Part shown: positions 5,787 through 11,450 of the stretch, in pieces
Layout of the letters: each line of letters starts with the position of its first letter
Numbering within the stretch: position 1 is the first letter of the stretch
From: Acidobacteriaceae bacterium
Lineage (GTDB): Bacteria; Acidobacteriota; Terriglobia; Terriglobales; Acidobacteriaceae
Length of the DNA: 11,450 nucleotides
Assembly: GCA_030049955.1 (NCBI GenBank)
Contig: JASIJX010000013.1
Span: forward strand, 1-11,450
Direction of reading: 5' to 3'
Notes under the pieces: model-generated
The model's database searches: none
The model's input: only the letters and a program-made list of their open reading frames with translations
Told to the model about the DNA's origin: nothing
Program-made: the position numbers and the translations under genes

Positions 5787-6818
5787 ATGGCAACAGCAGT
5801 CGCAGTATCCACTATGAAGGCTGCGCAGATTGCCGCGGGAGGAGCGCGTTTTGAGCTCGTCGATCGCCCCATTCCGCAGCCAGGCGCAGGCCAGGTTCGT
5901 ATCAAGGTGCAGGCCTGTGGCGTCTGCCACAGCGATGCGCTCGTCGTGGAAGGCACGTGGCCCGGAATCGCTTATCCCCGGGTTCCCGGGCATGAAGTCG
6001 CAGGCGTCATTGACGAACTGGGAACCGGCGTGACTGCGTGGCGCAAAGGCCAGCGGGTGGGCGTCGGTTGGCACGGCGGCCATGACGGCACCTGCCGCCA
6101 GTGCCGGCGCGGCGATTTTGGCAATTGCGCCAACATGAAAGTTACCGGAATCAGCTACGACGGAGGCTATGCGCAATACATGGTGGCTCCGATGGAAGCC
6201 CTGGTGCCGATTCCAGACAGTCTCAAAGACGTGGAAGCAGCGCCGTTGCTCTGTGCCGGCATCACCACTTACAACGCCCTGCGCCACTCCGGCGCGCTGC
6301 CCGGAGACCTCGTTGCCATCCAGGGCATTGGCGGCCTTGGCCATCTCGGCGTGCAGTGGGCAAGCAAATTCGGCTATAAGGTAGCCGCGATCGGACGCGG
6401 ATCGGAAAATGAGAAGCTCGCCAAAAAACTCGGAGCGAATATCTACATCGACAGCAAAGCCACCAGTGCGGCTCAGGAGTTGCAGAAGCTGGGCGGAGCC
6501 AGCGCGATTCTGGCCACCGCTCCCAGCGCAAAGGCAATGTCCGAGCTGATCGACGGTCTCGGCCCCAACGGCAACTTCATCGTCGTGGGCGTCGCCTTCG
6601 ATCCTATTGAAGTGACGCCGGTGCAACTCATCACCGGAGACAAGTCAATTCACGGCTGGGCCGCTGGAACACCGGCCGATGAAGAGGACACGCTCCGCTT
6701 CGCCGAGCTCTCCGGCGTCCGCGCCATGATCGAAACCTATCCGCTCGAAAAAGCCGCCGATGCCTATGCAAGAATGATGAGCGGAAAAGCGGAGTTTCGC
6801 GTGGTACTGACAATGTGA
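5787..6818 (+). CDS. Zinc-type medium-chain alcohol dehydrogenase
   Basis: 343 residues, normal for the family, with AGGAGG four bases before the ATG at 5787. A GroES-like catalytic domain is followed by a Rossmann domain. Catalytic zinc ligands are C47 (CGVCHSD), H69 with E70 (GHE) and C156 (LLCAGITTY). The structural-zinc loop reads DGTCRQCRRGDFGNC: C103, C106 and C114 are present, but the first ligand position is D100 instead of cysteine. The nucleotide-binding glycine motif is GIGGLGHLG (residues 180-188). The overall pattern matches AdhP/AdhA-like NAD(P)-dependent enzymes, which interconvert primary alcohols and aldehydes in the cytoplasm. Substrate and cofactor preference cannot be read from sequence. 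The gene stands alone on its strand, downstream of the P460 remnant by 112 bp, and ends before a strong terminator-like repeat. A start at M10 would match shorter homologues but lacks a ribosome site. Confidence 0.94.
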   Translation: MATAVAVSTMKAAQIAAGGARFELVDRPIPQPGAGQVRIKVQACGVCHSDALVVEGTWPGIAYPRVPGHEVAGVIDELGTGVTAWRKGQRVGVGWHGGHDGTCRQCRRGDFGNCANMKVTGISYDGGYAQYMVAPMEALVPIPDSLKDVEAAPLLCAGITTYNALRHSGALPGDLVAIQGIGGLGHLGVQWASKFGYKVAAIGRGSENEKLAKKLGANIYIDSKATSAAQELQKLGGASAILATAPSAKAMSELIDGLGPNGNFIVVGVAFDPIEVTPVQLITGDKSIHGWAAGTPADEEDTLRFAELSGVRAMIETYPLEKAADAYARMMSGKAEFRVVLTM

Positions 6819-6961
6819 AACATGCCAACGGCGGGGGAAGATATGCTGCACCCGGCCTCCGACGATGACAGACGCTCGGCCCAAGATGGGGCATGATCGC
6901 CGGTTCAGCGCCGGCGTTGCCACACAGTTATAGTCCCACCATCGGCGGCATCCTTCCTGAG

Positions 6962-6996
6962 ACAGCAAAGGCGCGCCATTGGCGCGCCTTTGCTGT
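6962..6996. terminator. Bidirectional terminator between convergent genes
   Basis: A 16-bp perfect inverted repeat with a three-base loop (arms 6962-6977 and 6981-6996) has a GGCGCGCC core flanked by AAA on the left and TTT on the right. It sits between the end of the alcohol dehydrogenase (+) and the end of the receiver-like gene (-), so it can serve both. The T run is short, but the stem is very stable. Confidence 0.8.
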
Positions 6997-7019
6997 ACTC
7001 GCAGCAACCCTTCTACCAC

Positions 7020-7922
7020 CTAGACCGGCTGCGGCGCGTAATCTTCTTCCTCTTCCACGCCGTAGCGGCGCAGCAGATTTGGCAGGCTTTGCGAGAATGC
7101 AGAACGCGGCATCACCGTGTCGCATCCCGCTTCGATCGCCTTCAACTTCAGGTCACCCTGCAGATGGCTCAGAAAGCCGATGATCGAAACCGCCTTCTTG
7201 AACTTCGTCTTGAATTTCGGAATCAGCGTCATCGGCTTGGCGTTCGCGTTGTTCAGGTCGAAGACGAGCAGCGTGGGCTTTTCGGCCTCGGGCGCGCTCG
7301 CAATCCGGTCCACCGTCACCTTGTCCGAGCCCTTTACGAACTCCACTTTCACGCCCAGCTTGCGCGCCGTCTCCTGAATCTTGGCGAGGAAGAACAGGTC
7401 CTCGATGAAGCAGAAGATGCGCGTGGGAGCGTCTTCCCGCACCGGCGCCGGAGCGGCCATGTACGACTCGGAGTAATAGCTGCCCATGTGATTGCCGGCA
7501 ACCTGAATCGTCGAGGGCGGACCGTCGGCCACATTGCCGTTCACGGCGCGGTAGCTGTGATCCATCGGCCCAACGAACTCCCGCGGACCCTTCTGCCGGT
7601 TGCGCCGTTTGCCCTGATGAGGCTGCCCTACGCTGTTGCCGGGTTGCGACTGCTGCACGCCATTCTTTGCAAAGAATTTCTTCTTTTTCCGGCGGCCTTG
7701 CCCCTGATTCTGGCCGTGGTTTTGGCCCTGGTTCTGCTGGGCCGCAGCCGGCCTGGCCGACGGCGGCGCCTGCATTTGCGGCGCCTGTCCGTTAGCCTGC
7801 GCGGCGGCCTGCTGTGACTTGTTCTTGCGGCGACGCCGGCGGCGCCTGTGTTGCGACTGCACTGGACCATTGTCCTGTGCCGGCCCCGTTTCCATCGGAG
7901 GGGGCGTTGCTTCTGTCATCAT
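7020..7922 (-). CDS. Receiver-like protein with a long basic low-complexity arm
   Basis: 300 residues; ATG at 7922 with AGGAAG seven bases upstream (a second ATG follows directly). Residues 1-165 are low complexity, rich in Gln, Asn, Pro and Ala. They carry basic clusters: seven or more arginines at 26-35 (ending RRKNK), RRKKKK at 77-82 and KRRNRQK at 105-111, with QGQN-type repeats at 66-76. Residues ~167-288 resemble a CheY-like receiver fold, with E174-D175 after the first strand, D222 (LLVFD) at the phospho-acceptor position, and S252. The switch lysine is R273 (MPRSAF). A degenerate or atypical receiver is therefore likely, and no output domain or kinase is visible. The basic arm suggests RNA, DNA or polyphosphate binding, or a location on the nucleoid. 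That is inference from composition only. The gene converges on the alcohol dehydrogenase and appears to be monocistronic. I know no named family for the whole architecture. Confidence 0.8.
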   Translation of the reverse strand: MMTEATPPPMETGPAQDNGPVQSQHRRRRRRRKNKSQQAAAQANGQAPQMQAPPSARPAAAQQNQGQNHGQNQGQGRRKKKKFFAKNGVQQSQPGNSVGQPHQGKRRNRQKGPREFVGPMDHSYRAVNGNVADGPPSTIQVAGNHMGSYYSESYMAAPAPVREDAPTRIFCFIEDLFFLAKIQETARKLGVKVEFVKGSDKVTVDRIASAPEAEKPTLLVFDLNNANAKPMTLIPKFKTKFKKAVSIIGFLSHLQGDLKLKAIEAGCDTVMPRSAFSQSLPNLLRRYGVEEEEDYAPQPV

Positions 7923-8835
7923 GCGTGTGCTTCCTGGTGCTTAACTTTTGCTTGCATTCCGTTGCTGCGGCAATCTCTTGGTGCGGCAGTCAATTTAGGG
8001 GAGGCTCGTGAGCCAAGCGTGGGCACAAACTGTACCCCAAAACCAATGCGCAAGCGAGATTCAACCCGCAGGCCCGGCGCACCGGTATCAGTTCCCTCTA
8101 CGTTCCTCTGTATCCAACTCTCTGGAAATGCGAGTCGCCGCCTGTAAACAGCCACCCTCAGGACGATACGACGCGGCCGGCGCTTTTCTCAGTGATGCCC
8201 TTCCTCTGTGAGCTTTCGCCGGGCGTTCTGGAAAGGAAAGAAACTGCCGGCGAATTTTAATTGCTCGCGGCGAGCCTGCTCAGCCCGATTCGGGGTTGGG
8301 AGCGCATCAGCCGCTTTGATAGGCACCTTTGATACTACAGCGAAGACAGACGGATGGCAAGTCGGACAAGCCCGCAATGTCGAGGATGGAAACTGGGCAG
8401 GAGCTTTCGCGCCTCAGGACTCACTTTAAAAGCCCTGAGTGCGCCCGCAAATGCGCTCAGAAGCCGGGGCCCCAAAAGCATAGAAGCCACTCCCCAGAGT
8501 GGCTTCCTCGTTGAGAACGGGTCACTGGCCTCCCCGTTTTGGGCTGCAGCTCGTAGGCTGCCGCTCTCTCAGGTTCTCCCGGCCGGTCTGCTGCTCATGG
8601 GCGGCTGCTCTTGCCGGGTCCTGCTCTTTCTGTGGCTTCCGGGGCCTCCGCCGGCAGCCGATTCATCACTGGCGCTTATCTAATAGCAATTCAGTGGCCT
8701 TTTTATCCTCTCCTTATTTTTCAGTTATTTATCGAACGCGCCTGTGGCACTTTGGTACCATTTCTGAAAGGAAAAAACCAGAATTATCCGTAAAATCATA
8801 GAACCAGTCAGACAAACCCATTCGTCGTTGTGCAT
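7923..8835. other. Long region with no supportable gene
   Basis: 913 bp between two minus-strand genes. The small open frames on both strands have no recognisable domain, lack good ribosome sites and have irregular composition. A TTG-started 62-residue frame at 8189-8377 (-) with CPTCH near its start is the least bad but is not convincing. Several hairpins occur, the best at 8483-8506. From about 8680 to 8815 the DNA becomes AT-rich. The promoters for the receiver-like gene must lie in the left part. A non-coding RNA or a decayed gene could hide here; I see no match to RNase P RNA or SRP RNA. Confidence 0.6.
8483..8506. terminator. Perfect 9-bp hairpin in the gene-free region
   Basis: GAAGCCACT (8483-8491) and AGTGGCTTC (8498-8506) pair perfectly around a 6-base loop. 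On the minus strand the stem is followed by TATGCTTTTG, a weak T tract; on the plus strand by CTCGTTG. It could end a transcript that has no recognised gene, or be a structural element of a non-coding RNA. Confidence 0.45.
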
Positions 8836-9672
8836 TCAACGCTGGCATCTCGGACAAAAATGTGTCCCCCGGCCCGCCACTAGAACGCGCCGAATCGGCG
8901 TGCCGCACACCCGGCACGGCTCGCCGGTGCGCAGGTACACGCAGTGCTCAACCTGAAAAAAGCCGCGCTCGCCATCGGCATCCACGTAATCGGAGACTGA
9001 AGACCCGCCCAGCCGGATGGCGTGCTCCAGCACCGCGCGTAATCCGAGGCGCAACCGCTCAAGCTCGGCGCGCGTCAGCCGTCCGGCGCTGCGTAGTGGC
9101 CGGATTGCGGCGCGAAACAGGCTTTCATCCGCGTAGATATTGCCCACCCCGGAAAGCAGCTTCTGGTTCAACAGCGCAGCCTTGATGGAAAGCTTGCGGC
9201 CGCGGAACAGTCCGGCAAATTCATCTGCCCCGATGGTCAGCGGCTCCGCACCCGGCCCGACAAAGCCCTCCGCGCGGGCAAGTTCGCGGAACTCCAGCCG
9301 TCCGAACCGCCGCGGATCTACAAAGCGCAGCTCCCGGCCGCTCGCGAGCGTTAGCCGCGCGTGCGTGTGCGGCGCAACCGGCGCATCGGGCGCAGTCACC
9401 AGCAGCCGGCCTGTCATGCCCAGGTGCACAATCCACTGCGCATCGGGTCGCGCTTCCGCTCTCGCACCGCCCGATCCGAGCTCGCAAACAATGTGTTTTC
9501 CCGTGCGATGAACGGCCAGAATATGCCGCCCTTCGAGCCCTCGCGCCTGCCGCGCCGGCGGATTCTTGAACGGCTCGCGGTGCGACCCGAACCACGCGCT
9601 CTCAATTCGGTCGCCGCGCACCCGCGCGTCCACGCCGCGAGCAACAGTTTCCACCTCTGGCAATTCCGGCAT
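8836..9672 (-). CDS. mutM: Formamidopyrimidine-DNA glycosylase (Fpg/MutM)
   Basis: 278 residues, close to the family norm. This base-excision repair enzyme removes 8-oxoguanine and ring-opened purines and nicks the abasic site. The diagnostic start MPELPEVET gives the N-terminal proline nucleophile P2 (after Met removal) and E3. K59 (TGKH) is the conserved substrate-binding lysine. The helix-two-turn-helix with LLSGVGNIYADE covers ~165-190, including N178. A C-terminal zinc finger has C253, C256, C273 and C276, with R268 in the GRGTHFCPRCQ loop. There is no good ribosome binding site before the ATG; a TACAAT box lies only 8 bases upstream (9686-9681), so a leaderless or near-leaderless mRNA is possible. 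The gene is flanked by non-coding DNA on both sides and appears to be transcribed alone. Confidence 0.97.
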   Translation of the reverse strand: MPELPEVETVARGVDARVRGDRIESAWFGSHREPFKNPPARQARGLEGRHILAVHRTGKHIVCELGSGGARAEARPDAQWIVHLGMTGRLLVTAPDAPVAPHTHARLTLASGRELRFVDPRRFGRLEFRELARAEGFVGPGAEPLTIGADEFAGLFRGRKLSIKAALLNQKLLSGVGNIYADESLFRAAIRPLRSAGRLTRAELERLRLGLRAVLEHAIRLGGSSVSDYVDADGERGFFQVEHCVYLRTGEPCRVCGTPIRRVLVAGRGTHFCPRCQR

Positions 9673-9680
9673 CGGGGATT

Positions 9681-9713
9681 ATTGTAGAAGACCGGGTAGA
9701 CCTGAAGGTCTTC
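9681..9713 (-). promoter_or_regulatory. Candidate fpg promoter with inverted repeat
   Basis: On the minus strand TACAAT (9686-9681) is a good -10 box. A perfect 7-bp inverted repeat, GAAGACC (9687-9693) and GGTCTTC (9707-9713), abuts it and occupies the spacer and -35 region, where no TTGACA-like box is seen. That layout would suit an activator or repressor site. The box lies so close to the ATG that the mRNA would have almost no leader. Confidence 0.4.
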
Positions 9714-9745
9714 GGTTGCGGGCCATATCCGAAATTTTTGAGGGG

Positions 9746-9763
9746 TACGGGCTTCGGCCCGTA
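9746..9763. repeat. REP-like palindrome with TTCG loop
   Basis: TACGGGC-TTCG-GCCCGTA is a 7-bp perfect stem with a stable UUCG loop, preceded by GAAATTTTTGAGGGG. Palindromes of this style (GGGGTACGGGCTTC-GCCCGT) recur between genes in acidobacterial genomes as I recall them; only one copy is in this window. It may also end the NTF2-like transcript, but there is no T tract. Confidence 0.5.
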
Positions 9764-9852
9764 TGTCAGCTTCCAGCTAAATTGATCGGGGCATCAGGTG
9801 TGAGGGAATGCGCAGTCCAGTCCCCGCGTCTGCACCGGATATCGCGCGCCGC

Positions 9853-10380
9853 CTACCTCTGCGCGGAGGAAGTCTGGCTGATCCGGTTGGCCTCGAAGTT
9901 CACGATCTTCCAGTTTCCATGCGGGTCGCGCGCGTAGACGCGCGTATACCGGTAATCGCCCGAGATATCGCCGTCCGGGCTGGTGCCCTGCACCTCAACC
10001 AAAGACGTGACCAGTGCCGTCGTGCCGTAAAAGCGCACCTTGCGCTCAATCTGGGTCAGCGAGGCGATGTGCCAGCGGCCGGAGCCCAGGCTATCGAGCG
10101 TCTGCTGCTTGTTCTGCAGCGTGCCGAAGGGCGTTATGGCCATGTACTCGTCGTCCAGCAACGAGCTCAGCACCGTGGTGTCGCCTTTCACGATAGCGTC
10201 GCGCCAAAGGTCTTCCAGATGATCGATCTCGTGCCGGCTCTCATGGCGCTCGGCTCTCGGCATGGGAGTGTGCGCCTGCGCCGGCAGTGCCGATGCAGCG
10301 AACACAAGACCGAAAGCAGCCACTGCAAGAGCCGCCCTGCTGCAGGCGCCCTTGGGCAGGAAGGAAAAAGATTGAGGCAT
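9853..10380 (-). CDS. Secreted NTF2-like (DUF4440-type) protein
   Basis: 175 residues from ATG 10380. A longer frame opens at 10512, but the segment between contains a good promoter, and residues 1-36 from 10380 form a clear signal peptide (hydrophobic 16-33, cleavage after ALPAQA). There is no obvious ribosome site; the predicted transcript start is only about 9 bases upstream. The mature part (~45-170) has the cone-fold pattern of NTF2/SnoaL-like proteins: helix EIDHLEDLWRDAIVKGDTTVLSSLL, then DDEYMAITPFG, a KQQTLDSL helix, and strands ending in YRYTRVYARDPHGNWKIVNFEAN. This fold hosts many small-molecule enzymes and binding proteins. No catalytic residues assign a reaction here. Export to the periplasm is predicted. 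It lies 156 bp downstream of the monooxygenase-like gene on the same strand; its own promoter makes independent expression likely. Confidence 0.85.
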   Translation of the reverse strand: MPQSFSFLPKGACSRAALAVAAFGLVFAASALPAQAHTPMPRAERHESRHEIDHLEDLWRDAIVKGDTTVLSSLLDDEYMAITPFGTLQNKQQTLDSLGSGRWHIASLTQIERKVRFYGTTALVTSLVEVQGTSPDGDISGDYRYTRVYARDPHGNWKIVNFEANRISQTSSAQR

Positions 10381-10392
10381 AAGCGTATCGGG

Positions 10393-10422
10393 ATGGTAGT
10401 CCCCAATGGACCTGCCGGTCAA
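10393..10422 (-). promoter_or_regulatory. Promoter of the NTF2-like gene
   Basis: On the minus strand TTGACC (10422-10417), an 18-bp spacer and TACCAT (10398-10393) form a sigma-70 type promoter. Transcription would start near 10389, leaving a leader of about 9 bases before the ATG at 10380. This supports the shorter protein start. Confidence 0.55.
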
Positions 10423-10536
10423 CACTGGTCCTGCCACGAACGCATCTTCCGTCACCGGTTCGACGAGGCCGGTGTAGTCCGCGTTGTCGGGGAAAGACCT
10501 GAAAGCTGCCATCCCTGCTTGGACGCCGCAGACGAT

Positions 10537-10824
10537 CTAAACGAGAGCAATAAGGTTTTCGAGCTGCCGGTCCTTCATTTTCTGCAAGATACCGCCCACG
10601 ACGTATTTCTTGAAGTGCTCGGACGCCCGATGCGCCTCCAGGGCCTGCGGGTCACGATACTGCTCATAAATCAGGATGGTATCTGGATCATCCTGTACCT
10701 GGTGAGGCACATACGCCAGGCACCCGGGTTCGCGCCGGCTCTCGGTAGCCAGCAACGCCAGCATGGCCGCAATCTCGGTGCGGTCCTCGGGCGCAAACTT
10801 GAAACGCGCTACGAAACTGACCAT
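10537..10824 (-). CDS. Antibiotic biosynthesis monooxygenase-type (YgiN-like) small enzyme
   Basis: 95 residues forming one ferredoxin-like ABM domain. Typical features are the first strand MVSFVARFKFAPEDRTEIAAMLA-type helix, the block SRREPGCLAYVPHQVQDDP, the strand TILIYEQYRDPQALEAH with the conserved Y-E-x-Y/W element, and the helix AHRASEHFKKYV with the common H-x(n)-S-x-H-F pattern. Relatives dimerise; some are cofactor-free quinol or quinone monooxygenases such as YgiN, many have no known substrate. Start ATG 10824 has AAGGAAA about 12 bases upstream, a little far. It follows purA by 122 bp on the same strand and may share readthrough transcription, but nothing links it to purine synthesis. 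The specific reaction is not assignable. Confidence 0.9.
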   Translation of the reverse strand: MVSFVARFKFAPEDRTEIAAMLALLATESRREPGCLAYVPHQVQDDPDTILIYEQYRDPQALEAHRASEHFKKYVVGGILQKMKDRQLENLIALV

Positions 10825-10946
10825 AATTCGGGCAATTTCCTTTCCGGCTACGATCCCGCCTGTGGCTATCTCTCCGCCGGTTTCTTAGATGATGCCCACC
10901 CGCCCCAAATGATGCCCGCAACCCCACTATGCGCCCATCGCCCGCG

Positions 10947-11450
10947 CTACGCGCTCATGGTCTTGAGCGCCTGCGCAAACTCTGGCAGCAGAATCGTCTG
11001 TTCCCGATCCGGCCCGGTCGAAATCATGCCGATCTTTGCGCCGCTCTCCCGTTCCTGGAAGCGCAGATACTCGCGCGCCGCCGTCGGCAGCTTTTCATAC
11101 TCGGTGATTCCCTCGGTCGGCTGGCGCCAGCCCTTCAGCGTCGTATATCGCGGCTTGATTGATTCGAGCCCCTGCACATCGGCCGGCATCTCGTCGGTCA
11201 CCTTGCCGTCAATCTCATAGCCCACGCACACCGGAATCTCTTCAAGCTCGTCCAGCACATCGAGCTTGGTCACGACCAGCCACTCGGCCCCATTCACCTG
11301 GTTCGAGTAGCGAAGCTGCGGAATATCCAGCCACCCGCAGCGCCGCGGCCGTCCCGTCACCGCGCCATATTCCTGCCCCCGCGCGCGAAGCACGTCGGCC
11401 GACGAATCATGAATCTCCGTCGGGAACGGCCCCTCGCCCACGCGCGTCAC
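10947..11450 (-). CDS. purA: Adenylosuccinate synthetase, C-terminal part (truncated by window)
   Basis: The C-terminal 167 residues of an enzyme usually ~430 long; the 5' part lies beyond the window, so there is no start here. PurA joins IMP and aspartate with GTP hydrolysis to give adenylosuccinate, the first step toward AMP. Visible signatures are TRVGEGPFPTE, EYGAVTGRPRRCGWLD with the conserved substrate-binding arginines, LVVTKLDVLD (guanine-binding TKLD) and the C-terminal ISTGPDREQTILL. The order and spacing match E. coli PurA. The frame is intact to its TAG stop. It is probably the first visible gene of a minus-strand run leading to the ABM-type gene, though no terminator or operon evidence settles that. 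Confidence 0.97.
   Translation of the reverse strand: MTRVGEGPFPTEIHDSSADVLRARGQEYGAVTGRPRRCGWLDIPQLRYSNQVNGAEWLVVTKLDVLDELEEIPVCVGYEIDGKVTDEMPADVQGLESIKPRYTTLKGWRQPTEGITEYEKLPTAAREYLRFQERESGAKIGMISTGPDREQTILLPEFAQALKTMSA

Noticed and set aside
8189..8377. A 62-residue minus-strand frame starting with TTG and containing CPTCH
   Set aside because: There is no ribosome binding site, no known family and no genomic context. The cysteine pair alone is not enough.
10388..10512. N-terminal extension of the NTF2-like protein
   Set aside because: The extra 44 residues precede a signal peptide, which would have to be internal, and the DNA carries a good promoter. The shorter start fits better.
10893..10922. 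Direct repeat ATGATGCCC in the purA downstream spacer
   Set aside because: Two short copies in GC-rich intergenic DNA are easily due to chance and show no associated structure.
9808..11220. A 470-residue plus-strand open frame
   Set aside because: It lies antisense to purA, the ABM-type gene and the NTF2-like gene, all of which have clear family signatures. Its translation has no domain-like pattern.

Overview
The window looks like a stretch of a moderately GC-rich bacterial chromosome. The most likely source is an acidobacterium. That is an inference from the mix of proteins (a CYCXC/PCYCGC-type secreted protein, a receiver-like protein with a long basic low-complexity arm, a cytochrome P460 remnant, an RpfG-type regulator) and from the style of the extragenic palindromes. 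No marker gene fixes the taxon. Most genes lie on the minus strand. The exceptions are the integrase, the P460 remnant and the alcohol dehydrogenase.

Left end (1-2210): a tyrosine recombinase (+) ends 75 bp from the 3' end of an initiator tRNA gene (-). A complete tmRNA gene (ssrA, -) lies beyond it. This is the usual geometry of an island border: the integrase sits beside an RNA gene that can serve as the attachment site, and the rest of the island would lie to the left of the window. The integrase carries a cysteine-rich, zinc-finger-like insert inside its catalytic domain, which is the most unusual protein feature here. The tmRNA has a 15-residue tag frame, and the initiator tRNA has a U1-A72 pair.

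Centre-left (2210-4890, all minus): a secreted CYCXC-type cysteine protein with its own promoter; a short promoter-to-terminator unit (about 2764-2873) that folds in alternative ways and looks like an uncharacterised small RNA or attenuator; a doubtful 125-residue reading frame coupled to the upstream gene; pterin-4a-carbinolamine dehydratase; and a receiver plus HD-GYP regulator predicted to degrade cyclic di-GMP in response to phosphorylation.

Centre (4890-7020): a 524-bp stretch without a convincing gene but with a near-perfect 18-bp tandem repeat and a plausible forward promoter; an internally deleted cytochrome P460 remnant that has lost most of its haem domain; and an intact zinc-type alcohol dehydrogenase. 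A strong inverted repeat then closes the convergent pair.

Right (7020-11450, all minus): the receiver-like protein with an arginine/lysine-rich disordered arm, a 913-bp stretch with no supportable gene, formamidopyrimidine-DNA glycosylase (Fpg), a secreted NTF2-like (DUF4440-type) protein with its own promoter, a small antibiotic-biosynthesis-monooxygenase-type enzyme, and the C-terminal 167 residues of adenylosuccinate synthetase (purA), cut by the window end. These are mostly unrelated housekeeping or accessory functions. No multi-gene defence or biosynthetic system is visible.
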